Assembly (NCBI RefSeq): GCF_030285365.1
Contig: NZ_JASVDS010000001.1
Location: 558,001-622,000 of the forward strand
DNA length: 64,000 nt
Source: Roseateles subflavus
Lineage (GTDB): Bacteria; Pseudomonadota; Gammaproteobacteria; Burkholderiales; Burkholderiaceae_C
Reading direction: 5' to 3'
In this document: one piece after another, positions 1-7,763 of the stretch
Layout: every line of letters starts with the position of its first letter
How positions within the stretch are numbered: the stretch's first letter is position 1
Translations under genes and position numbers: made by a program
The notes under the pieces: generated by a model
The model's input: only the letters and a program-made list of their open reading frames with translations
Told to the model about the DNA's origin: nothing
Databases searched by the model: none

Positions 1-2204
1 TGCCCCAGCTGCATCCGCCGCGCGGCATGCAGCGGGCCGGTGATGCCGACGTCGCGCAGGCTGACGCTGGCGCTGGAGCCGACCCGCTGCGCGCTGCTCG
101 CCGCCGCGGCGTCGGGCAGCAGGCTCTGGTTGTGCAGCCGCAGGTCGGACAGCACCACGCCGGGCGCCTGGGGGTTGTCGCGCAGCTGGCTGGGGTGGAA
201 GCGGATGATGCCGGTGCTGCCGAAGAAGAGGCTGCCGTCCGGGCCGCGGGCCGCCGCCCCGAAATTGACGCCGCCACCGAAGCGCGAGCGCCCCGGGTAG
301 CGGCGCGCGCGCTGCTGGTCCGGCACGAGCTGCACCAGCCCGTCGTCGGCCCCCAGCCAGATCTCGCCGTCCAGCGTGTCCTGCATCGCGTCATAGGAGC
401 CGGGACCGAGTCCGGGCGTCCCGGACCAGTCCCTCAGACGCCAGCCGTCGGCGTCCTGGCGCAGCTCGAAGACCCCCTGATTGCCCGCCAGCCACAGGCG
501 CCCCCGCACATCCTGGCGCAGCGCGTGCACCGCCAGCTTCTGCGGCTGCGTCAGCACGCGGTCGGCCGTGAGCACGAAGTCGAAGTCGTCGGTGTCGGGG
601 CGGTAGAGGTAGAGCCCGCCCTTGGTGCCCACCCAGAGCCGGCCCTCGCGGTCTTCCAGCAGGCAGTCGATGGTGTCGTGCTGCAGCGCGTGGTCGATGC
701 CGGGGCGGGCGCTGTAGCGCTGCACGCGCTGGCCGCCGCCCTCGATGCGGTAGAGCCCGCCGGCGCTGCTGGCCCAGACGCGGCCGTGGCGGTCCTGCAC
801 CAGCGCGCTGATGGAGGCCGCGGATGGCGTGGCCGCCTGCAGCGGCACGGCCTGGCTGCGACGCTGGCGGGGGTCGAAGCGCATCAGGCCGCCGTCGCCG
901 CCGACCCACAGCAGGCCGTCGCGGTCCCGCAGCAGGGTCTTGATGTTGCGCAAGGGCAGCTGGGACGCGGGGACGCGCTCCGCATCGCCGCTGGCAAGGT
1001 GCAGCCGGTTGAGCCCGCCGCCGTAGATGCCCACCCAAACGTGCTCGGCGTCGTCCGGCGCGAAGGCCATGGGCGAGTCGCCGCTGAGGCTGCGCTCGTC
1101 GCCGGGCACATGGTGGTAGCGCAGGAAGCCGCCGGAGCGCAGGTCCGCCAGGCTCAGGCCCTTGCCCCAGCTGCCCACCCACAGCACGCCGTCGCGGTCG
1201 ATCATCAGCGAGGCCACGCTGTCGGAGGCCAGGCTGTCGGGCACGGCGGGCTGGTGCTGATAGCGGCGCAGGCCCTGGCCGTCGTCCCGCCATTGCAGCA
1301 GGCCCTGGTGGTCGCCCAGGCCGATCCACACGCCGCCCTCGCGGTCCTGCGCGAGCGCGAAGACCGTGGTGCGCGGCACCGGCAGCGCCGACAGCGTCGC
1401 GTCGGGGCGCACGCCAAGGCCGTCGGGATCGAGGGTCCACACCTGCAGGCCGCCGCTCGTCCCGACCCACAGACGGCCGCCCGGGTCCACCAGCAGGCTG
1501 CGGGCCAGGAGCTGGGCCGGCGCGCGACCGGCGGCCGACGGGTGGGCGCTCACGCGCAGGCGCTGGCGCAGCTGGCCCCGTGCATCCACGTGCAGGATCC
1601 AGTCGCCCTGCGCGAACCACACACCGCCCTGCCCGTCGGCGGTGAAGGCGCGCAGCCGCTCGTCCGCCAGCGCCAGCTCGGCCGGTGGCTCCCAGCGCGT
1701 GAACTGCTCGCTCTGGCGGTCCAGCAGGTACAGGCCGGCCACGAGGCCCACCCACAGCTGCGAACCCTCGTGAGCGGCGATCCCGACGGTCCGGCGCTGC
1801 TGCAGCGCGAGGCCGGACGGCAGCGCCACGCGGCGGACCTTCTCGGTGGCCAGCGCGAGGCGGTCGACACCGTCGCTGGTGCCGACCCACAGCGTGCCCT
1901 GCCCGTCGTCCAGGAGCGCGTGGATGAAGGGGTGGCTCAGGGTGTCCGGCTGCTCGGGCCGCGCGGGAAAGACCTGCACGTGCCGGCCGTCGTAGCGCGC
2001 GAGGCCGCTGGTCGTGCCCAGCCACACGAAGCCGCGGTGGTCCTGCAGACTGACCATCACGGCGTCGCTGGGCAGGCCGCTGCCGGAGTTCAGCGCCGTG
2101 AAGGGCAAGGCTTGAAGCGAGGCCGCGCGGCCCGGGGGGGGCATCAGGGCCGCACCCGCGCAAAGGCCGGCGATCAGGGCAAGCCTGGCTGCTGACCATT
2201 GCAT
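1..2204 (-). CDS. Periplasmic regulator-propeller sensor protein, C-terminus outside the window
   Basis: The gene runs leftward off the window, so about 734 codons are visible and the C-terminus is missing. The start is ATG at 2204. Residues 1-28 form a signal peptide (hydrophobic LALIAGLCAGAAL followed by small residues). The remainder is a series of propeller repeats with the two-component-regulator signature, for example DHRGFVWLGTTSGLARYDG near residue 60 and many later LWVG blocks, so two beta-propellers are expected in the periplasm. The last visible stretch (LRLHNQSLLPDA) resembles the beginning of a Y_Y_Y domain. In this family that domain precedes a membrane helix and then a GGDEF or histidine-kinase output, which lies outside the window. 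The signal sensed is unknown. Confidence 0.85.
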   Translation of the reverse strand, partial: MQWSAARLALIAGLCAGAALMPPPGRAASLQALPFTALNSGSGLPSDAVMVSLQDHRGFVWLGTTSGLARYDGRHVQVFPARPEQPDTLSHPFIHALLDDGQGTLWVGTSDGVDRLALATEKVRRVALPSGLALQQRRTVGIAAHEGSQLWVGLVAGLYLLDRQSEQFTRWEPPAELALADERLRAFTADGQGGVWFAQGDWILHVDARGQLRQRLRVSAHPSAAGRAPAQLLARSLLVDPGGRLWVGTSGGLQVWTLDPDGLGVRPDATLSALPVPRTTVFALAQDREGGVWIGLGDHQGLLQWRDDGQGLRRYQHQPAVPDSLASDSVASLMIDRDGVLWVGSWGKGLSLADLRSGGFLRYHHVPGDERSLSGDSPMAFAPDDAEHVWVGIYGGGLNRLHLASGDAERVPASQLPLRNIKTLLRDRDGLLWVGGDGGLMRFDPRQRRSQAVPLQAATPSAASISALVQDRHGRVWASSAGGLYRIEGGGQRVQRYSARPGIDHALQHDTIDCLLEDREGRLWVGTKGGLYLYRPDTDDFDFVLTADRVLTQPQKLAVHALRQDVRGRLWLAGNQGVFELRQDADGWRLRDWSGTPGLGPGSYDAMQDTLDGEIWLGADDGLVQLVPDQQRARRYPGRSRFGGGVNFGAAARGPDGSLFFGSTGIIRFHPSQLRDNPQAPGVVLSDLRLHNQSLLPDAAAASSAQRVGSSASVSLRDVGITGPLHAARRMQLG

Positions 2205-2358
2205 TCGCCGAAGCCATGAAACCACAAGCCCACCCCTGCACAAAGCAGCCCTGAGGGTAACGAATGCCCGCGCCGCTGACCAGCGGGCACAACACCGTGT
2301 CCCCCCGAAGCGGCCGTGCGGTGCGGCAGGCTATGCTGGCGGTCTTCAGGAGTTCCCC

Positions 2359-3015
2359 ATGCTTGCATCCAGCCTTGGCATCCACGACCTGGGTCTGTTC
2401 ATCGTCTCCGGCCTGCTGCTCAACATCACGCCGGGGCCGGACTCGCTGCTGATCATGAGCCGCAGCGCCAGCCACGGCTGGCGGGCCGGCGCCGCCGCGG
2501 CCCTGGGCATCGGCACGGGGACGCTGGTGCACGTGCTGGCCGGCGCGCTGGGGCTCTCGGCGCTGCTGGCGGCCTCCGCCACGGCCTTCATCGTGATCAA
2601 GCTGATGGGGGCGGCCTACCTGGTGTGGCTGGGCCTCGGGATGCTGTGGCAGCGCCGCAGCGGTGCCGTTCAGGCCGCCGCGCCGGCCGCCAGCGTCCCG
2701 GCGCTGCCGCTGTGGACCGTCTTCCGCCAGGGCCTGCTGACCAATGTGCTCAACCCCAAGGTGGCGCTCTTCTTCCTGGCCTTCGTGCCGCAGTTCATCA
2801 GCGCGGACGCGTCCCACAAGGGGCTGGCCTTCCTGGTGCTGGGCCTGGTCTTCGACCTCAACGGCATGCTGTGGTGCCTGAGCCTCGCCGCCTTCACGGC
2901 CGGTGCGAGCCGCCGCATCCGCCTGCCCGTGTCCTGGGTCACGGCGCTGAACCGGAGCATCGGCATGCTCTTCCTGCTCTTCGGCCTGCGACTGGCGCTG
3001 GACGAGACGCGCTGA
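2359..3015 (+). CDS. LysE/RhtB-family amino-acid exporter
   Basis: This is a 218-residue inner-membrane protein of the LysE/RhtB superfamily, which exports amino acids or related metabolites. The N-terminal signature LLNITPGPDSLLIMSRS (about residues 20-36) is diagnostic, and about six hydrophobic segments follow, the usual number for a family whose members are about 205-220 residues long. The start is well set: AGGAG lies 7 bases before the ATG, and a TATGCT -10-like hexamer is just upstream. It is transcribed away from the propeller gene on its left and converges on the SulP gene on its right. Substrate cannot be read from the sequence. Confidence 0.9.
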   Translation: MLASSLGIHDLGLFIVSGLLLNITPGPDSLLIMSRSASHGWRAGAAAALGIGTGTLVHVLAGALGLSALLAASATAFIVIKLMGAAYLVWLGLGMLWQRRSGAVQAAAPAASVPALPLWTVFRQGLLTNVLNPKVALFFLAFVPQFISADASHKGLAFLVLGLVFDLNGMLWCLSLAAFTAGASRRIRLPVSWVTALNRSIGMLFLLFGLRLALDETR

Positions 3016-3049
3016 CGGGCCTCGCCCCCCTGGCCCTCGGGCGGCTGGC

Positions 3050-4711
3050 TCAGGGGCTGATCCAGTCCTCGGCCTGGTCGGCCGTCATGCCCTGGTGATG
3101 GCTGAGGTGGACGCGGCCCCGGAACCACCGTTCCCACTGCGCGGCCCGCAGACGGTCCAGCACCGGGCCCTTGAGCTCGGAGAGATCAAGCCGCCGGCCC
3201 TGGCGCGCGAGGCCATCGTGCAGCTCGCGCAGCGCCTCCAGGCCGCTGTAGTCGATGCCGTTCACCGGGGACATCTGCAGCACCACGCGCCGCGTGCCGG
3301 GATGCTGGGCGAGCTGGGCCTGGACGACGTCCGCCAGGCTGCGGGCGTTGGTGAAGAGCAGGCTCTCGTCGATGCGCAGGCCCATCACCTCGGGCAGGCA
3401 CTCGACGTCGTGGCGGTCGACATTGCGGTAGTGCTCCGTCCCCCGCACCCGGCCCACGAGGGCGACGTGCGGACGGGCCGTGCGCTGCAGCAGGAGCGCG
3501 ATGGAGCCGAGCACCCCGAGCCCCAGGGCCGCCGCCACGCTGACGTTCAGCACCAGCAGCGTCACCGCGAGCATCAGCAGGCCCTCGGCCCGGGCGTAGC
3601 GCCAGGCCTCGACATAGGGCCGCCACTGCAGGCCCGACAGCACCGCGACGAGGATGGTGGCCGCCAGCACGCTGCGCGGCAGCCATGCCAGCGCCGGGGC
3701 GAGGCTCAGGGCGGCGGCGCCCATGAGCACCGCGGCCATGACGCTGCTCATGCGGGTCCGGCTGCCGGCGTCGTAGAGCAGCGCACTGCGCGAGAAACTG
3801 CCGGCGACCGGCAGCCCGGCACTGAAGGCCGCCGCGACGTTGGCCGCGGCCAGGCCCGCCAGCTCCCGGCGGGCATCGACGCGTTCGCCCCGGCGGCGCG
3901 CCAGGGCCTCGGCGACGACGAGGCTGCTGACGTAGGAAATCAGCGCGATCAGCAGGGCGCCGGGCAGCAGCGCGAGCCACAGGGCGGCGTCCAGCGGCGG
4001 CGCGATCAGGTGCAGGTGCAGCGGCGGCAGCGTGCCGATCAGGCGCACGCCCTGGCCCTGGGCCTGCAGCAGCCAGGCGGCACCGAGCGTGAGCAGCAGC
4101 ACCAGCAGCGGTGCCAGGCGCCCCCACAGCCCCTTCATCAGGCGCCGGCCCAGCAGGAGCAGGACGACGGCGGCCAGGCCGAAACCCAGCGTGGGCGCGT
4201 GCCAGTCCCAGCCGCTGCCGGCCGCGCTGGCCAGCACCGCCGGCAGCTCGGAGCCCTGCGCGGGGCTGCCCAGCAGGGTGGGCAGCTGGCTCATGGCGAT
4301 GGCCAGCGTGGCGCCGGTCTCGAAGCCGTGCAGCACCGGCACGCTCATCAGCGCGGCGAGCGCATCCAGTCGCAGCGCTGCCGCCAGGGCCATCAGCAGG
4401 CCCGTCTCCGCGGCCAGCACCACGGCCACCTGCCCCGGGCTGTAGCCGGCCGGTGCGGCGCCCGTGGTCTGCGCCACCATGAGCGCCACGATGGCCACGG
4501 GCCCGACGCCCAGGTAGGGACTGGAGCCGAACAGCGCGTAGGCGAGCAGCGGCAGCAGGCTGGCGTAGAGGCCGGCCTCGGCCGGCAGGCCGGCGAGCAG
4601 GGCGTAGGCGAGGCTCTGCGGGATCAGCAGCACGCTGACCACGGCCGCGGCGACCAGGTCGTCCAGCCAGGGGCCCCGGGCGTAGGCGCGCAGCGCCGTC
4701 AGGGCATTCAC
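3050..4711 (-). CDS. SulP-family anion transporter with C-terminal STAS domain
   Basis: A 553-residue membrane transporter of the SulP/SLC26 family, which moves sulfate, bicarbonate or related anions. The family signature PQSLAYALLAGLPAEAGLYA (about residues 31-50) and LGVGPVAIVALM are present, followed by roughly ten further membrane helices. The last 120 residues form a STAS domain (VNGIDYSGLEALRELHDGL). The start is taken as GTG at 4711 because it overlaps the stop of the upstream MBL gene by four bases (GTGA), which implies translational coupling. A longer frame exists to the right but would run through the MBL gene. Pairing with a persulfide-dioxygenase-like enzyme suggests export or import of sulfur oxyanions; that is inference. 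Confidence 0.9.
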   Translation of the reverse strand: MNALTALRAYARGPWLDDLVAAAVVSVLLIPQSLAYALLAGLPAEAGLYASLLPLLAYALFGSSPYLGVGPVAIVALMVAQTTGAAPAGYSPGQVAVVLAAETGLLMALAAALRLDALAALMSVPVLHGFETGATLAIAMSQLPTLLGSPAQGSELPAVLASAAGSGWDWHAPTLGFGLAAVVLLLLGRRLMKGLWGRLAPLLVLLLTLGAAWLLQAQGQGVRLIGTLPPLHLHLIAPPLDAALWLALLPGALLIALISYVSSLVVAEALARRRGERVDARRELAGLAAANVAAAFSAGLPVAGSFSRSALLYDAGSRTRMSSVMAAVLMGAAALSLAPALAWLPRSVLAATILVAVLSGLQWRPYVEAWRYARAEGLLMLAVTLLVLNVSVAAALGLGVLGSIALLLQRTARPHVALVGRVRGTEHYRNVDRHDVECLPEVMGLRIDESLLFTNARSLADVVQAQLAQHPGTRRVVLQMSPVNGIDYSGLEALRELHDGLARQGRRLDLSELKGPVLDRLRAAQWERWFRGRVHLSHHQGMTADQAEDWISP

Positions 4712-5580
4712 AGCGCGTTCAGGGGAATCTTGAGGTAGCGCAGGCCGTTGGCCTCGGCCTCGGGCAGCTGGCCGGCGCGCACATTGAGCTGCACGGCGGG
4801 CAGCAGCAGCACCGGCATCGCGAGCTGGCGGTCCCGGGCCTGGCGCCGTGCGATGAAGGCGGCCTCGGTGACGCCCTCGTGCAGGTGCACGTTGTGGGCG
4901 CGCTGCTCGGCGACGGTGCTGATCCAGCAGGCGGGCCGGCTGGACGGCGGGTAGTCGTGGCACAGATGCAGGCGCGTGTGCGGCGGCAGGCTCAGCAGGC
5001 GCTGGACGGAGCGGTACAGCGTGGCCGCGTCACCCCCGGGAAAGTCGCAGCGGGCGCTGCCGTAGTCCGGCATGAAGAGCGTGTCCCCGATGAAGACGTC
5101 GTCGCCCACGCGGTAGCTGACGCAGGCCGGGGTGTGGCCCGGCGTGTGCATCACCTCGGCGCTCAGGCTGCCGATGGCGAAGCGCTCGCCGTCCTCGAAG
5201 AGCCGGTCGAAGGGGCGGCCGTCGGTGGGGATGCCGGGGTCGTTGAAGAGCTGCCGGAAGACCTGCTGCACCTCGGTGATCTTCGCGCCGATGGCGATGC
5301 GGCCGCCCAGACGCTGCTGCAGCCAGGGCGCGGCGCTGAGGTGGTCGGCGTGGCAGTGGGTCTCGAGGAGCCAGTCCACCGTCAGCTGCTGCGCCTGCAC
5401 CCAGGCGACGAGGAGCTCGGCGCTCAGCGTGCCCGTGCGGCCGGACTTGGGGTCGTAGTCCAGCACCGGGTCGATGATGGCGCAGCGGCGGGTGGCGGGG
5501 TCGGCCACGACATGGCTCACCGTGTGGGTGGCCGCATCGTAGAAGGCATGGATCTGGGCCTGGATCGGGGTGTCGGGCAT
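4708..5580 (-). CDS. MBL-fold hydrolase of the persulfide dioxygenase/BLH type
   Basis: A 290-residue cytoplasmic metallo-beta-lactamase-fold protein. The metal-binding motif THCHADHL is at residues 74-81, a second ligand motif HTPGH follows near residue 145, and GDTLFMPDYGSARCDFPGGD and a later CHDY complete the set. This arrangement matches ETHE1/CstB-like persulfide dioxygenases and the BLH proteins of bigR operons, which oxidise persulfides to sulfite. The gene overlaps the SulP transporter gene by four bases, a pairing that makes sense if sulfite or sulfate must be moved. CGGAG precedes the ATG and TATACT lies about 25 bases upstream as a possible -10. A GCGGGG/CCCCGC hairpin (5613-5628) separates it from the preceding GGDEF operon. 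Confidence 0.85.
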   Translation of the reverse strand: MPDTPIQAQIHAFYDAATHTVSHVVADPATRRCAIIDPVLDYDPKSGRTGTLSAELLVAWVQAQQLTVDWLLETHCHADHLSAAPWLQQRLGGRIAIGAKITEVQQVFRQLFNDPGIPTDGRPFDRLFEDGERFAIGSLSAEVMHTPGHTPACVSYRVGDDVFIGDTLFMPDYGSARCDFPGGDAATLYRSVQRLLSLPPHTRLHLCHDYPPSSRPACWISTVAEQRAHNVHLHEGVTEAAFIARRQARDRQLAMPVLLLPAVQLNVRAGQLPEAEANGLRYLKIPLNAL

Positions 5581-5651
5581 GGCGGCTCCGAAAGGGGCCG
5601 GGGCAGTATAGGGCGGGGTCGGCCCCGCTCGGCCGCCCCGGCGCTCCGGTG

Positions 5652-7763
5652 TCAGGGCGCGGCGGGGCCCAGCACCTGCAGCAGCTGCACCCGCGAGGAG
5701 ATGCAGGCGGCGTCGAAGTCGGCCTGGATCTGCGTCAGGGCCTCGGTGTCGTGCGCGTCGATGGTGGCGATGCCCACGGCGCGGTTGCGGCCCTGGGCCT
5801 TGGCGGTGTAGAGCACCATGTCCGCCCAGTTGACGGCCTGTTCCCAGTGCAGGGACAGCCCGGTGGGCGGCAGCGGGAAGTGGGCGAAGCCGACGGAGAC
5901 GGTCACATGCAGCGGGCCGTCCGGTGACTGCACGGTCTCGCTGCCGACGGCGTGCAGGATGCGCTCGGCCATCTGCTGCAGCTGGGCCGGCGGCACGCCC
6001 GGGACGAAGACGAGGAACTCCTCGCCGCCCCAGCGCACGACCAGGTCCTCTTCCCGCACGGCCTGGCTGATGCGGCGCGAGACCTCGCAGATCACGGCGT
6101 CGCCGGCCGAGTGGCCGTGCTCGTCGTTGACGTGCTTGAAGTGGTCGATGTCCACCATCAGCAGGGCGCCGTTGAAGGTGCTGGCGGCATGCTGCTCCAT
6201 CACGGCCATGAAGTGGCGGCGGTTCGCGAGATTGGTGAGCGGGTCACGCTCGCTCTGGGCGCGCAGCAGGGCCTCGTTGGCCTTGAGCTGGCGATTGGCC
6301 TGGCGCACCTTGGTCAGCATCATCACCAGCAGCGGCAGCAGCAGGACCGTCAGCAGGGCCAGGGCCATGCCCACGCGCTGGGCCAGCACGCTGTTGGCCA
6401 CCTGGCGCGCACGGAGTTCGCCGTCACGCTGCAGCAGGGTGAGCTCGGCGCTCTTGCGGTCGCTGTCGTAGCGCAGCTTGAGCTCGTCGAGCTGGGCCTT
6501 GCGCGAGGCTTCCTGGACCTGCTGGCTCAGCTGGCGTCCGGCCACGAGCGCCTTCAGGGCCTCGGACCACTGGCCCGTTTCCGCCCAGGCGTCGGCCAGC
6601 TCGTCGAACTCGTGGCTGCGCTCCGCCGCTCCGATGAGCTCGGGCTGCATGGCGTCCAGGCGACGGTGCTCCTGGCGGGCGGCGTCGAATTGGCGCAGCA
6701 GGATCAGCGCCAGGCCCATGTTGTGGCGCAGGATGCGCTCCATGCGCCGGTCCTGGAACTCCTCGAGCGCCGGCAGCGCCTGACGGGCCTGGGCGAGCGC
6801 GCGGTCGGGCTGGCGGGCGCTGAGGTAGAAGTCCGCCAGATTGGCCCGTACCACGGCCTCCACACGGGGGGCGCCGGCGCTGTGGGCGAGGCTGAGCGCC
6901 TCCTCCAGCGCGCGCAGCTGGGCGCCGCGGTCCTTGCGCATGGCGGCGATGCCGCCCTCGTAGACCTTGATGCGCGCGAGCGTGGGCAGGTCCGCCTGGG
7001 CGGCCTGCAGGGCCTGGGCGAGATGCAGGCGGCCGGCCTCGGCCTGGTCCTGCTCATGCTCGGCCACGGACAGGCGCCCCAGGCTCAGCGCCAGCAGCGC
7101 GGGCATCTTGAGCAGGCGGGCCAGCACGGCATGGCGCTCGAACACGACGATGGCAGAGGCCCCCGCGCCCACGGATTGCTGGCCGGGGCCGATCAGGCGC
7201 AGGCCCAGCCAGGTGGCGGTGGCGTCGCAACCCTCGGCCAGGCTCTCCTGCAGCTCGGGCTCGCGGTGTTCCCACTGGCAGGGCGGATGCAGCAGCTCCA
7301 GCCCCTTGCGGGCCAGCTCGCTCGCGGCCTGGGGATGGTCCTGCCGTTCGGCCACCATGGCGCGGATCAGCTGGGCGTGGCCGGGGAAGCTGGCATCGAG
7401 GTCGCGGGCGAGGGCCTCCGCCTCGCTGGCACCCTGGCCGGCGGTGAGGGCGGCAGCGAGGTCCAGGGTCAGTTCCGCCGCGAGGGCCGCATCGCCGGCC
7501 GCATGGGCGCTCTGCACCATCGGCCGCAGGGCCTTGACGGCCGCCTGCGGGCGGTCATAGGCCAGGAGCATGAGCTGCAGGCCGTCGCGGCGCAACTCGG
7601 CGCGGTTCAGGGGCGCCGGGGCGGCAGACGGCGTCGGGGCGGGCGCGGCCAGCGGGCCGGTGGCGGGGACGGCCGGGGCGGCCGGCGCGCCCAGGGCAGT
7701 GCCGGCGGCCAGGGCCAGCAGCAGCGGCAGCAGGCGGCGGGCGGGGGACGGCAGGCGCTTCAT
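5652..7763 (-). CDS. Membrane TPR-GGDEF diguanylate cyclase
   Basis: A 703-residue protein predicted to make cyclic di-GMP. Residues 1-25 are a signal peptide (LLPLLLALAAGTALGAP). A long helical TPR-like region follows in the periplasm, then one membrane helix (VGMALALLTVLLLPLLVMML), then a GGDEF domain beginning at RDPLTNLANRRHF. The active-site motif is WGGEEF, and the inhibitory-site pattern RxxD (REED) sits five residues before it, so both catalysis and product inhibition look intact. The ATG at 7763 overlaps the TGA of the upstream paralogue by four bases. The longer reading frame to 7889 lies inside that gene and is rejected. It is the last gene of a three-gene leftward run. Confidence 0.9.
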   Translation of the reverse strand: MKRLPSPARRLLPLLLALAAGTALGAPAAPAVPATGPLAAPAPTPSAAPAPLNRAELRRDGLQLMLLAYDRPQAAVKALRPMVQSAHAAGDAALAAELTLDLAAALTAGQGASEAEALARDLDASFPGHAQLIRAMVAERQDHPQAASELARKGLELLHPPCQWEHREPELQESLAEGCDATATWLGLRLIGPGQQSVGAGASAIVVFERHAVLARLLKMPALLALSLGRLSVAEHEQDQAEAGRLHLAQALQAAQADLPTLARIKVYEGGIAAMRKDRGAQLRALEEALSLAHSAGAPRVEAVVRANLADFYLSARQPDRALAQARQALPALEEFQDRRMERILRHNMGLALILLRQFDAARQEHRRLDAMQPELIGAAERSHEFDELADAWAETGQWSEALKALVAGRQLSQQVQEASRKAQLDELKLRYDSDRKSAELTLLQRDGELRARQVANSVLAQRVGMALALLTVLLLPLLVMMLTKVRQANRQLKANEALLRAQSERDPLTNLANRRHFMAVMEQHAASTFNGALLMVDIDHFKHVNDEHGHSAGDAVICEVSRRISQAVREEDLVVRWGGEEFLVFVPGVPPAQLQQMAERILHAVGSETVQSPDGPLHVTVSVGFAHFPLPPTGLSLHWEQAVNWADMVLYTAKAQGRNRAVGIATIDAHDTEALTQIQADFDAACISSRVQLLQVLGPAAP

